The notes under the pieces: generated by a model | What the model was told of the DNA's origin: nothing | The model's database searches: none | Seen by the model: the letters and a program-made list of their open reading frames with translations, nothing else | Shown: positions 34,332-43,229 of the stretch, piece by piece | Position numbering within the stretch: position 1 is the first letter of the stretch | Layout of the letters: the number at the start of each line of letters is the position of its first letter | NCBI RefSeq assembly: GCF_040678635.1 | Contig: NZ_JBFATZ010000009.1 | Coordinates: 1-64,000 of the forward strand | Direction: 5' to 3' | DNA: 64,000 nucleotides | Source: Thermopolyspora sp040678635 | GTDB taxonomy: Bacteria > Actinomycetota > Actinomycetes > Streptosporangiales > Streptosporangiaceae | Translations under genes and position numbers: made by a program

Positions 34332-34619
34332 ACCGGCCCGCCAATCGTCGGACCTCTGTCTGAGGAACGCCACGTAGGCGCGGCCTACGCTGAAAGGAAC
34401 GGACAATGTCGTCCTTTCTGTCCGGTCCCCATCCGGTTTAATGGCATCCCGCGTCGCGGGCATGTCTGTCTGCCATTCAGACTCGTCGGCGAGATCGACT
34501 GAGCGAACGCAGCCGGAGACGGGTGACGCGTGACCAGACGACCGTTCCACGATCGACGTCCATGAGTTCCGACGCCCCGCACAGCCCATAACAGACATCA
34601 AGCCAAGAGAGGAAAGCTC

Positions 34620-36455
34620 ATGACGGAAGGCATCCCCGTCGGTGGTGGCAAGGAGCTCGGCTTCGACCCCGCATGGCTGCGGGAGAAGTACCGGGAGGAG
34701 CGCGCCAAGCGCATTCGTCGCGACGGGAACAGGCAGTACCAGAAACTTGAAGGAGAGCTCGCCCGCTTGAACTTCGACCCCTACGTCGAGCCCGGGTTCA
34801 CGCGCGAGCCGATCGTCGACGCGGTCGACGTCGTGATCGTCGGCGGGGGGTACGGGGGCCTTCTGACCGGAGCCGCTCTTCGCCGAGCCGGGGTGGAGCG
34901 AATCAGGATCATCGAGCGCGCCGGCGACGTTGGCGGCACGTGGTACTGGAATCGATATCCCGGCGCGGCGTGCGACATCGAGAGCTACATCTATCTGCCG
35001 CTTCTCGAGGAGGTCGGCGGCATGCCGGCCAACAAGTACGCGACGGCTCCTGAGATCTGGGAGCACACCAAGAAGATCGCCCGGAAGTTTGATCTGTACC
35101 GCGATGCCCTGTTCCAGACCGGAGTGACCGAGGCGGTCTGGGACGAGGAGAGCGAGACCTACACGGTGCGGACGAACCGCAACGATGTGATCCAAACCCG
35201 GTATCTGATCACGGCCACCGGCTCGCTGGCTGAGCCGAAGCTACCGGGCATTCCCGGCATCGCCTCCTACAAGGGGCACATGATCCACAGCAGTCGCTGG
35301 GACTACGACTACACCGGCGGTGACCATACCGGCGGACTGAGCAAGCTGGCCGACAAGCGCGTGGCGGTCATCGGCACCGGAGCAACGGCCGTCCAGGTCA
35401 TCCCGCACCTCGCCGAAGGCGCCCAGGAGCTGTTCGTCTTCCAGCGGACGCCTTCGTCGATCCACGTGAGGGCGGATCGCCCCACCGATGTGGAGTGGTT
35501 CAACAGTCTCCCCAAAGGCTGGCAGAAGGAGCGCATGGACAACTTCACCAAGGCGTTCCATGGCGTCCCCGTGGACGTTGACCTCGTGAACGACGGCTGG
35601 ACGCAGTCGTTCTTCGACGCGGCCAGCGCCGCGGCGTACGGAGACATCACCCCGCATCAGCTGGCCAACTACATGAAGATGGAAGAGGCGCGCGCCCGCG
35701 TCGATGAGGTCGTCCGCGACCCGAGGACCGCGGAGGCGCTCAAGCCTTGGTACAACTTCTTCTGTAAGCGCCCGTGCTTCCACGACGGCTACTTGGACGT
35801 CTTCAACCGGGACAACGTGACCCTGGTCGATACGGACGGCCGCGGCGTCGAACGCATCGACGAGACCGGGCTCTGGTTCGGCGGCGTCCACTACGAGGTC
35901 GACTGCATCGTCTTCGCCACCGGGTTTGAGGTCGGCACGAGCTTCCGTTCTCGTACCGGCTTCGATGTTCGCGGCCGAGGCGGCGTGACACTCGACGAGT
36001 ACTGGAAGGACGGATTCCGTTCGCTGCACGGGCTCGCCGTCCACAACTTCCCGAACTACTTCTTCGTCAACAGCCTGTCTCAGGCGGGGCTCACCGCCAA
36101 CTTCGCTCACATGCTCAGCGTGCAAGCCGAGCACCTCGGCTACATCTTCAGCGAGGCGAACAAGGACTCGGTGAAGACGATCGAGGTGACCGAGGAGGCG
36201 GAGGAGGCGTGGGTCCAGGAGATCATCCGGGTGGCCACCGACAACGCCATCGGCGCGCAGAACCTGGCCTTCCAGGAAGAGTGCACGCCCAGCTACTACA
36301 ACAACGAAGGTCAACTCTCCCTCCTCGCGGTTCAGAACGGGCCCTACGGTCTGGGGGCCGTCGCCTTCATCGACGTGCTGGAGGACTGGCGGCGGACCGG
36401 TGCCCTGCCGGGGCTTTCACTCACACCCGCTCCCGTCGTCGCGGCGGCGCCGTGA
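34620..36455 (+). CDS. Baeyer-Villiger-type flavin monooxygenase, N-terminally extended
   Basis: 611 residues. After a 70-residue charged helical extension comes the FAD motif GGGYGG at 75-80, the Baeyer-Villiger fingerprint YKGHMIHSSRWD at 217-228 (Tyr in place of Phe), and the NADPH motif GTGATA at 252-257. The extension and length resemble large-ring ketone and 4-hydroxyacetophenone-type enzymes rather than the shorter enzyme at 25263-26780. GAGAGGAAA precedes ATG 34620. It leads a plus-strand unit with an aldehyde dehydrogenase, a zinc alcohol dehydrogenase and a saccharopine-dehydrogenase-like protein. Substrate not determinable here. Confidence 0.92.
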   Translation: MTEGIPVGGGKELGFDPAWLREKYREERAKRIRRDGNRQYQKLEGELARLNFDPYVEPGFTREPIVDAVDVVIVGGGYGGLLTGAALRRAGVERIRIIERAGDVGGTWYWNRYPGAACDIESYIYLPLLEEVGGMPANKYATAPEIWEHTKKIARKFDLYRDALFQTGVTEAVWDEESETYTVRTNRNDVIQTRYLITATGSLAEPKLPGIPGIASYKGHMIHSSRWDYDYTGGDHTGGLSKLADKRVAVIGTGATAVQVIPHLAEGAQELFVFQRTPSSIHVRADRPTDVEWFNSLPKGWQKERMDNFTKAFHGVPVDVDLVNDGWTQSFFDAASAAAYGDITPHQLANYMKMEEARARVDEVVRDPRTAEALKPWYNFFCKRPCFHDGYLDVFNRDNVTLVDTDGRGVERIDETGLWFGGVHYEVDCIVFATGFEVGTSFRSRTGFDVRGRGGVTLDEYWKDGFRSLHGLAVHNFPNYFFVNSLSQAGLTANFAHMLSVQAEHLGYIFSEANKDSVKTIEVTEEAEEAWVQEIIRVATDNAIGAQNLAFQEECTPSYYNNEGQLSLLAVQNGPYGLGAVAFIDVLEDWRRTGALPGLSLTPAPVVAAAP

Positions 36456-36499
36456 GCTGACCGCGACCACGAGACACGTACGGCATGAAGGAGATCGCG

Positions 36500-37924
36500 A
36501 TGATTGAACGGAAGGCGTTCTACATCGGAGGAGCGTGGGTGCCGCCGATCGATGGCGGCGTCACCGAGGTGCGCAACCCCGCCACCGACGAGATCGTGGG
36601 GCTCTCTCCGTCGGGGACCGTGGCGGACGTGGACGCCGCGGTCGCCGCGGCGCGGGCGGCGTTCCCGGCTTGGGCTGCGACTCCGGCCACGGAAAGGATC
36701 GCCATTCTCGACCGCGTCCGAGACGGGCTGCGCGCGCGCAACGACGAGATCGCCGATCTGATCAGCGATGAGATGGGTGCGCCGAGAGCCTTCTCGCGCG
36801 GTGCGCATGTGAAGATGGCGGTGAGCAACTTCGACTTCGCGGCACGGGCGATGGAGGAGCTCCTCTCGGAGGGGGAGGAGGCGATTGGGCCGACCCTCGT
36901 CGTTCGCGACCCGGTCGGCGTGGTCGGTGCGATCACGCCGTGGAACTTCCCGCTGCATCAGATCTCGGCCAAGGTCGCGCCGGCGCTCGCGGCCGGTTGC
37001 ACCGTGGTCCTCAAGCCGAGCGAGGTCGCACCGCTGAGCGCCTATGTGCTGGCCGACCTGTTCGCCGAGGCCGGTCTTCCCGGTGGGGTGTTCAACCTCG
37101 TCGGTGGCCCGGGCCGGGTTGTCGGTGAGCGCATCGTCACGCACCCCGACGTCGACATGGTCAGCTTCACGGGATCGACGCAGGCGGGCAGGCGGATCGC
37201 GGAGCTCGCGGCGCAGGGGCTGAAGAAGGTCGCGCTGGAGCTCGGCGGGAAGAGCGCCAACATCGTGCTCGAGGACGCCGACCTCTCGGTAGCGATACCC
37301 GCGGCGCTGAAGCAGTGCTATGCGAACACGGGGCAGGCGTGCGCGGCACTCAGCCGTCTCCTCGTGCCACGCTCCATGCTGGCAGAAGTGGAGCGACTCG
37401 CGGCGGAGGCCGCGGCGACATGGACCGTCGGATACCAGACCGACCCGTCGGCGAAGCTCGGTCCGGTGGCGTCGCCCGACCAGCAGAAGAGCGTCTTGGG
37501 CTTCATCGAGTCCGGTATCGCCGAGGGTGCCCGGCTCATAACCGGCGGCCCGACCCCGCCGATCGACACCGGCGCGTTCGTATCGGCGACGGTGTTCTCC
37601 GACGTCAGTCCCGACATGACCATCGCGCGCGAGGAGATCTTCGGCCCGGTGCTGTCCATTATGCCGTACGACACGGTGGACGAGGCGGTCGAGATCGCGA
37701 ACTCCGTCCCCTACGGGCTCTCCGGCGGTGTCTGGTCCGCGGACCGCGACCGCGCGGTGGCCCTCGCTCGACGCCTCCGCACCGGGCAGGTCGTCATCAA
37801 CGGCGAGCCGCTGAACCTGCGGGCACCGTTCGGCGGCTATGGACAATCCGGTCTCGGCCGCGAGTACGGCCGGTACGGGCTGGAGGAGTTCTTCGAAATC
37901 AAGTCCCTGCAGGGTGCTGTCTGA
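36500..37924 (+). CDS. Aldehyde dehydrogenase
   Basis: 474 residues of the NAD(P)-dependent aldehyde dehydrogenase superfamily. Catalytic Cys281 is in NTGQACAALSR, general base Glu247 in LELGGK, and the cofactor region is TPWNFPLH and FTGSTQAG. The frame is open to 36485, but ATG 36500 has GAAGGAG about seven bases upstream. It probably oxidises an aldehyde released by the neighbouring monooxygenase/dehydrogenase steps. Confidence 0.92.
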   Translation: MIERKAFYIGGAWVPPIDGGVTEVRNPATDEIVGLSPSGTVADVDAAVAAARAAFPAWAATPATERIAILDRVRDGLRARNDEIADLISDEMGAPRAFSRGAHVKMAVSNFDFAARAMEELLSEGEEAIGPTLVVRDPVGVVGAITPWNFPLHQISAKVAPALAAGCTVVLKPSEVAPLSAYVLADLFAEAGLPGGVFNLVGGPGRVVGERIVTHPDVDMVSFTGSTQAGRRIAELAAQGLKKVALELGGKSANIVLEDADLSVAIPAALKQCYANTGQACAALSRLLVPRSMLAEVERLAAEAAATWTVGYQTDPSAKLGPVASPDQQKSVLGFIESGIAEGARLITGGPTPPIDTGAFVSATVFSDVSPDMTIAREEIFGPVLSIMPYDTVDEAVEIANSVPYGLSGGVWSADRDRAVALARRLRTGQVVINGEPLNLRAPFGGYGQSGLGREYGRYGLEEFFEIKSLQGAV

Positions 37925-38030
37925 GCGGCGTACGGGCGGAGCCGCTCCGGTCCTGCGCCGCCGGAGGCGTGAGCGGGCTTCCGGAGCGTGGATTCCGGTG
38001 TCGTCGGATGTTGAGTGAAGGGAGCCGTTC

Positions 38031-39089
38031 ATGCTGACGGCATGGTTCGCAGGCCCAGGCGAGATCGATGTGCGCGAGGTGGACGACCCGGTCATCCTCG
38101 ATCCGCGGGACGCGATAGTGGACATCACGTACGCCGGCATCTGCGGTTCGGACCTATGGGGATATCGCGGGCTCCTGCCGCGACCGGCGGGGAGCATCGG
38201 GCACGAGTTCATCGGTCAGGTGCGCTCGGTGGGGGAGGACGTCCGCTCTGTCAGCCCCGGTGACAGCGTCATCGCTCCCTTCACGTACTCGGACGGTACC
38301 TGCTCCGAGTGCAGACGAGGGCTTCATCCGCATTGTGCGAATGGCGGGCGATGGGCAAAGGAGGTGCCCGGCGCTCAGGCCGAGCGCATCAGGGTGCCCT
38401 ACGCAGAGGCCACGCTTGTGAAGCTTCCGTGGGATACCCCCAGCATCGACTCTGCCCTCGCCCGCAGGCTCCTTCCGCTCACCGACGTCTTCGCGACGGG
38501 AACCCACGGGGCTTCGCTTGCCAATGTCGGCGACGGCGATGTCGTCGCCGTCGTGGGTGACGGCGCGGTGGGGATCTCGGCCGCCATCGCATCCGCCCGA
38601 CGGGGTGCCGCACGCGTCATCCTCTTCGGTGAGCAGGAATCCCGCCTCGCGGTCGCGGCCCGGGCCGGCATCGAGACCGTGCACATCACTCGGGGAGACA
38701 ACGTGGCCGAACGGCTGCGCGCGCTCAACGACGGCGTCCTGGCCGACTGCGTCGTGGAGTGCGTCGGCCTCCAAGCGGCTTTCGACAGCGCGCTCAGCCT
38801 GGTGCGCCCCGGCGGGTCGATGGGTTTCGTCGGCGTACCGAACGGCGTGGATCGGCTGCAGCCGATGCGGATCTTCGACAACCAGACCCGACTCGCCGGC
38901 GGGGTCGCGCCCGCGCGACGCTACCTGCGGCAGTTCGTCGACGACACCGCGGCCGGGCGTCTCGACGTATCGTCGCTGGTCGACTCGGTGGTGCCGCTTG
39001 CGGAGATCGCCGCCGGCTACGAGGCGATGAGCGGCGGCACCTCGCTCAAGGTCATGGTCGACATCGCGTCGAGCGTGTCTGCGCAATGA
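38031..39089 (+). CDS. Zinc-dependent alcohol dehydrogenase
   Basis: 352 residues. Catalytic zinc ligands are Cys38 (AGICGSD) and His58/Glu59 (SIGHEFIG). The structural-zinc loop keeps Cys91, Cys94 and Cys102, but the usual third Cys is Gly97 (CSECRRGLHPHC). Cofactor motif VVGDGAVGISAA. GAAGGGAG precedes the ATG. The stop overlaps the start of a 35-codon frame that leads into the next gene. Confidence 0.9.
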   Translation: MLTAWFAGPGEIDVREVDDPVILDPRDAIVDITYAGICGSDLWGYRGLLPRPAGSIGHEFIGQVRSVGEDVRSVSPGDSVIAPFTYSDGTCSECRRGLHPHCANGGRWAKEVPGAQAERIRVPYAEATLVKLPWDTPSIDSALARRLLPLTDVFATGTHGASLANVGDGDVVAVVGDGAVGISAAIASARRGAARVILFGEQESRLAVAARAGIETVHITRGDNVAERLRALNDGVLADCVVECVGLQAAFDSALSLVRPGGSMGFVGVPNGVDRLQPMRIFDNQTRLAGGVAPARRYLRQFVDDTAAGRLDVSSLVDSVVPLAEIAAGYEAMSGGTSLKVMVDIASSVSAQ

Positions 39090-39193
39090 ACGATGCGGCC
39101 ACGGACGCGGATTCGACCCGCGAGGTGCTCGTCGTCGGGGACAGGGATCCTGCGGTCGCGCGAACCTCTTTCCGCGAGAAGGCGATGTCATGA
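39086..39193 (+). CDS. 35-residue ORF bridging two catabolic genes
   Basis: The frame begins with ATG overlapping the dehydrogenase stop (ATGA) and ends with TGA overlapping the next gene's start (ATGA). The product contains REVLVVGDRDPAVARTSF and matches no family I know. The exact four-base overlap at both ends suggests it is translated, either as a small protein or as a coupling bridge for the downstream gene. Confidence 0.45.
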   Translation: MNDAATDADSTREVLVVGDRDPAVARTSFREKAMS

Positions 39194-40338
39194 AGTTCGA
39201 CATTGTGGTCTTCGGCGCCACCGGGTACACAGGCAGGCTGGTCGCCGAACACCTCGCGATGCGACACGCGTCAGGTGAGCAGTTCACCTTCGCACTGGCC
39301 GGGCGCTCCCTCGAAGCGCTCGAAGCCGCCCGCGAAGCGGCGGGCGCGCCGCCGGACACGCCGCTGCTCCTGGCCGACGCTGCGCGCCCGGCAACCCTGC
39401 ACACCCTTGTCGCGAATACACGCTCGGTCATCACGACGGTAGGTCCGTATCAACTGTATGGCTCTGAACTCGTGGCGGCCTGCGTAGCGAGCGGGACCGA
39501 CTACCTGGACCTGTGCGGCGAGCCTGGATGGATGCGGCAGATGATCCAGACCCATCACGAGAGCGCCGTTGCGACCGGCGCGCGCATCCTGTTCGCGTGC
39601 GGCTTCGACTCCGTCCCGTCCGAGATCGGGGTCTGGCTGTGTCAGCGGACCGCGCGCGACGTGCTGGGCGCGCCGGTGCCCAGGATCAAAGGCAGGGTGC
39701 GCAGATTCCACGGCGCACTGTCGGGCGGGACGGCCGCCACCATCCGGGCAACGATGAGCGCCATCGAGTCCGCCCCGTCGCTCGGCAGACTGCTGACCGA
39801 CCCGTTCGCATTGACTCCCGGCTTCCAGGGGCCACCCCAGCCGACGGCCACCGAACACGAGGACGATTCTGATGTGGGGCCGACCGAGCCCTTCATGCTG
39901 GGCGCGATCAACCGCATGAGCGTCCACCGATCGAACCTTCTGCAGGGGCACGCTTACGGAACCGACTTCGTATACGACGAGATGGCTCTCGTGGGCGCGA
40001 TTTCCTCCCCGGTCGAGGGCGTACCCTTCGCAGCGGGCGAGGGACCGACTCGACAGCAGCGCGACGAGGGCTCGTTCGATCTGCTCTTCATAGGAAAGGC
40101 TGCCGACGGAAGGCAGGTCCGGGTCTCTGTCAGCAGTGACAAGGACCCCGGCTACGGCTCAACGGCCCAGATCATCGGCGAGACCGCGCTGTGCTTGCTC
40201 CACGCGCCCGACGTCCCCGGCGGCATGTGGACACCTGTCGCCGCCCTTCAGGACCGTCTTCTGCGCCAACTGCGGCAGCACACCGCTCTTGTGTTTCGAT
40301 GTCGAGCAGCCCTGGACGATATAAGCGTCCAGAGATGA
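39190..40338 (+). CDS. Saccharopine dehydrogenase-like / trans-acting enoyl reductase family
   Basis: 382 residues. N-terminal Rossmann fold VVFGATGYTGRLVAEHLA, then GRSLEALEAAR, TVGPYQLYGSELVAAC, TDYLDLCGEPGWM and CGFDSVPSEIGVW. This is the saccharopine-dehydrogenase-like family that includes the mycobacterial trans-acting enoyl reductase Rv2953. It likely reduces a carbon-carbon double bond or related substrate with NADPH, but no catalytic residue fixes the substrate. It ends 26 bases from the convergent PucR gene. Confidence 0.85.
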   Translation: MKFDIVVFGATGYTGRLVAEHLAMRHASGEQFTFALAGRSLEALEAAREAAGAPPDTPLLLADAARPATLHTLVANTRSVITTVGPYQLYGSELVAACVASGTDYLDLCGEPGWMRQMIQTHHESAVATGARILFACGFDSVPSEIGVWLCQRTARDVLGAPVPRIKGRVRRFHGALSGGTAATIRATMSAIESAPSLGRLLTDPFALTPGFQGPPQPTATEHEDDSDVGPTEPFMLGAINRMSVHRSNLLQGHAYGTDFVYDEMALVGAISSPVEGVPFAAGEGPTRQQRDEGSFDLLFIGKAADGRQVRVSVSSDKDPGYGSTAQIIGETALCLLHAPDVPGGMWTPVAALQDRLLRQLRQHTALVFRCRAALDDISVQR

Positions 40339-40364
40339 GCGGCCGGCCTTCTTGGCGGTTGGTC

Positions 40365-41531
40365 TCAGCGGAGCCGTGCGAGCGTGGCGACACGGAGCGC
40401 CGTGTGAAGCTCTCGCCGAACCCGCCCGTCCGAGAGATCCGCCCCGACGATCTCACGGATCCGGTCCAGTCGGTAGTAGAGGGTGCTGCGATGGATGTGC
40501 AGGGTCCGTGCGGTCCGCTGTGCGTCGGCTCCGTTGTCGAGGTAGGCCTCCAGGGTCGCCGCCAGGTCGGCCCCGCTTGAGACGCGGAGCAGGTGCTGAA
40601 TGCCATCGGGCAGATCCTTCATGGTCATCTGCTCAACCGGCAGCTGCGCCAGCAGGCGGTCGATGCCGAGGTCGTCCCAGACCGCTGTAGGCCCGTACCG
40701 CTGTGGATCAAGAGCGGCCGCTCGAAGGGCGATATGCGCCTCCCTCCGCGATTCGTGCACGTCCACGAGTCGGGCTCTCGGGGATCCGCCTCCTCCTCGC
40801 GCGCCGGGAAACCACAGACTGTTGATCAAATCCAGGAGCCGTTGTGAACTGACCTCGTCCGGAATGATGAGTACCCCGGTGCCGTCGATCACCGTCCTCA
40901 GCGACGTGCGCGAGGCGATCGACGAGATGCGGGAAAGCGCGCGTTCCACGATGAGGCGGGACGCCGCCGCATCGCGGCTTTCGAGGTCGCCGACGGCGAA
41001 CACCATCACCGAATAGACGGTCGAGGAGGAGATGAGCCCGGATTTGAGGAGCCGGTCCGCGACCATCTCGCGCTGGTGCGCGTCGCCCTCCAGCAAGCGC
41101 GTCGTGAGTCGCGCGACGCGCTCGGCTCCGTCGCGTTCCTCCGCCGCGCGCGCGGCGAGATGCGCGCCAAGCTCGGCGCGGGCCTCCTGCACCGCGGGGG
41201 CGTCGCGGTCCTCGGCTCGTTCGTCGGCGTCGGGCACGTAGGACACGTAGCCCGTCACCTGACCCTGGTATCGCAGCGCGGCGACCACTCGCGGCGGCGC
41301 GCCGCCGATGACGGGGATGAGGACCGCTCCGGGCGCCCGGTCGGCGCCGTGCTCTTTGATCAGCGCCTTCGCCCGCTCGGAACCCTTCCGCGAGAGGATT
41401 ATGGATAGCCGAGCGGTGTCGACCTCTCCCTCGTGCACGCTGAACGCGACCACATTGAAGTCGGCATCGAAGACGATCACCGGCCGTCCTATGCGATCGG
41501 CCAGATCCTGCACGCGGCCGTCAATGGTCAT
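40365..41531 (-). CDS. PucR family transcriptional regulator
   Basis: 388 residues. The C-terminal PucR helix-turn-helix is LAATLEAYLDNGADAQRTA then LHIHRSTLYYRLDRI (residues about 325-365). The middle is a GGDEF-like/CdaR regulatory domain, and the N-terminus resembles a ligand-sensing domain (VIVFDADFNVVAFSVHEGEV). PucR proteins usually activate catabolic operons in response to a pathway compound. It is divergent from the hpaB-like operon, and the best copy of the 17-bp palindrome lies 49 bases upstream of its start. It is the best candidate to bind that palindrome (inference). Confidence 0.9.
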   Translation of the reverse strand: MTIDGRVQDLADRIGRPVIVFDADFNVVAFSVHEGEVDTARLSIILSRKGSERAKALIKEHGADRAPGAVLIPVIGGAPPRVVAALRYQGQVTGYVSYVPDADERAEDRDAPAVQEARAELGAHLAARAAEERDGAERVARLTTRLLEGDAHQREMVADRLLKSGLISSSTVYSVMVFAVGDLESRDAAASRLIVERALSRISSIASRTSLRTVIDGTGVLIIPDEVSSQRLLDLINSLWFPGARGGGGSPRARLVDVHESRREAHIALRAAALDPQRYGPTAVWDDLGIDRLLAQLPVEQMTMKDLPDGIQHLLRVSSGADLAATLEAYLDNGADAQRTARTLHIHRSTLYYRLDRIREIVGADLSDGRVRRELHTALRVATLARLR

Positions 41532-41579
41532 TTATCGACTCGCCTCCTCGGGCAGCCAGCCCGCGCATTCTACCTTCTC

Positions 41580-41596
41580 TCCGACACAGTGTCGGA
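41580..41596. promoter_or_regulatory. 17-bp palindrome, site D (perfect)
   Basis: TCCGACACAGTGTCGGA is a perfect inverted repeat with eight-base arms. It lies between the PucR gene and the hpaB-like operon, so a PucR protein bound here could regulate both directions. Confidence 0.75.
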
Positions 41597-41662
41597 CGGA
41601 CGTTCGCGAGCTTCGCGCACGCGCCCGATGATGCGCGGGGCGTCGGAGCCTAGCGTCATAGG

Positions 41663-41718
41663 CAACAAACGCCGCCGTGCCTGCGGCGCTGCAACAAGCG
41701 CCGCCGTGCCCGCGGCGC
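41663..41718 (+). repeat. Two tandem 27-base hairpin repeats
   Basis: Copies at 41663-41689 and 41692-41718 differ at only two positions. Each folds into a stem of six or seven G:C pairs around a seven-base loop (CGCCGC...GCGGCG). They lie between palindrome D and the hpaB-like start, probably within the mRNA leader. Confidence 0.7.
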
Positions 41719-41742
41719 GACGACGTCACACAAGGGAGCACG

Positions 41743-43197
41743 ATGGTCCTGCAGGCCACGACAGCTCAGGGGCTTCAGACCGGGGATCGCTATCGCGAAA
41801 GCCTGGATGACGGCCGCGAAGTATGGATCGACGGCACGCGAGTCGCGAACGTCGCCGATTATCCCGCCTTCAAACCGGCGGTGGATCTGTTCGCCGACCT
41901 CTTCGATCGACGGCGTGCGGATCCTGAGACGCTGGCGCTGAACACGTTTCGTTCGCCACAGACCGGCAACCTCATCAGCCAGTCGTACTCGCTGCCACGC
42001 AACGCTGAGGAACTGCGTGCGAAGTTCCGTGCGACCGAGTGGTGGATGCGGGAGAGCCTGGGTCAACTGGGGCGGTCGCCCGACTTCATGTCCAATGTCG
42101 TAGTCGGCATCTGGGACTACCACAAGGAGCTCGAGGGCAACCGCACGGGCTTCGGCGAGAACGCCAAGAACTATCACGCCTTCGCCAGCGAGAACGACCT
42201 GGTCCTTACCCACGCCCTCGGCGATCCCCAGATCGACCGCAGCGCCAGCCCGCTCGACGACCCGGATCTGGCGCTGCGCGTCGTGAAGGAGAAGGCCGAC
42301 GGCATCGTCATCCGAGGCGCCAAGCAACTGGCGACCCTCGCACCGTTCTCGCACGAGGTACTCGTGTACCTCAATGCCGTGACGGCGCAGAGGGGCGCCG
42401 AGGAGTTCGTGCTGTGGTTCGCGCTGCCGCTCAACGCGCCGGGACTCACCATCCTGTGCCGGGAGCCGCTCGCACGGCCGGACCGCGCGAACATCCTCGC
42501 GGCGGCCTACGACGAGCAGGACGCGATGTTGATCTTCGACGACGTGCTCGTGCCGTGGGATCGCGTGTTCCTGCTCGGGGACGGCCTGCTCGCCGCCAAG
42601 GGCCTGACGCGGATCAACGCATGGAGCATCCAGTCGACGCACATCCGCTTCCATGAACGCCTGCGGCTCTTCGCGTCGGTCGCCGCGATGGTCGCGAACG
42701 CGATCGGCGTCGACTCGTTCCGTGGCATTCAGGAGGATCTCGGGGAGATCATCTCCTACGCCGAGACGCTGCGTCTCGCCATCGCCGGCGCGGAAGTGCT
42801 CGCCGTCCGGACGCCGTCGGGCCTTCTGGCGCCCACGGCGAGCCAAGGTCTGGGCTATTGGTCGGCCGAGATATCCGGCCGGGTCGTGGAGATCATCCGG
42901 CGCATCGGGGCGAGCGGATTCGTGATGCAGCCGTCCGAGCGCGATCTGGCGAGCCCCGAGCTGCGTCCGGCCCTCGACAAGTACATGCGAGGCCACGAGA
43001 TCGGTGTCGCCGAGAAGTCGCGGCTGTTCCGCCTCGCCGCCGAGCTCGTGAATGACGGATTCGGGCTGCGGCAGGAGATGTACGAGTACCTCCATCGCGG
43101 CGACCCCGGAGCGGGGCGCACCCGCCTCCTGCGCGCGTACGACCGCAGCGAGGTGGACGAGAAGGTCCGCGAGATCATCTCCCGCCCCGTCACCTGA
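41743..43197 (+). CDS. HpaB-type flavin-dependent aromatic hydroxylase
   Basis: 484 residues of the 4-hydroxyphenylacetate 3-hydroxylase family (two-component, FADH2-using). Family marks include ESLDDGREVWIDGTRV at the N-terminus, the acyl-CoA-dehydrogenase-like core (DDVLVPWDRVFLLGD) and the C-terminal helices. The enzyme needs a separate flavin reductase; a reductase-FCD fusion is encoded downstream at 50054-51037. It would make an ortho-diol, possibly homoprotocatechuate, for the extradiol dioxygenases nearby. ATG 41743 has AAGGGAGC upstream. Substrate could also be a related phenol. Confidence 0.85.
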   Translation: MVLQATTAQGLQTGDRYRESLDDGREVWIDGTRVANVADYPAFKPAVDLFADLFDRRRADPETLALNTFRSPQTGNLISQSYSLPRNAEELRAKFRATEWWMRESLGQLGRSPDFMSNVVVGIWDYHKELEGNRTGFGENAKNYHAFASENDLVLTHALGDPQIDRSASPLDDPDLALRVVKEKADGIVIRGAKQLATLAPFSHEVLVYLNAVTAQRGAEEFVLWFALPLNAPGLTILCREPLARPDRANILAAAYDEQDAMLIFDDVLVPWDRVFLLGDGLLAAKGLTRINAWSIQSTHIRFHERLRLFASVAAMVANAIGVDSFRGIQEDLGEIISYAETLRLAIAGAEVLAVRTPSGLLAPTASQGLGYWSAEISGRVVEIIRRIGASGFVMQPSERDLASPELRPALDKYMRGHEIGVAEKSRLFRLAAELVNDGFGLRQEMYEYLHRGDPGAGRTRLLRAYDRSEVDEKVREIISRPVT

Positions 43198-43229
43198 ACG
43201 CGAGCGCGAAAGTCTCAAAGAGGAGCACC

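Larger units (their letters stand above)
34236..34619. other. Gene-less region with two copies of the catabolic palindrome
   Basis: It separates the importer operon from the second Baeyer-Villiger gene. It contains palindrome sites B (34247-34263) and C (34315-34331), and ends in the ribosome site GAGAGGAAA just before ATG 34620. It should contain the promoter for the BVMO/ALDH/ADH unit. No small gene supported. Confidence 0.6.

Noticed and set aside
37993..38010. Possible sixth copy of the catabolic palindrome upstream of the 38031 dehydrogenase (TTCCGGTGTCGTCGGA)
   Set aside because: Wrong length and arms do not pair; too weak to count.
31643..38212. Long minus-strand frames opposite the importer, BVMO and ALDH genes
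   Set aside because: No recognisable domains and composition typical of antisense GC-rich frames.
41663..41718. Tandem repeat as a CRISPR fragment
   Set aside because: Only two units with a two-base spacer and no cas genes; the spacer is too short.
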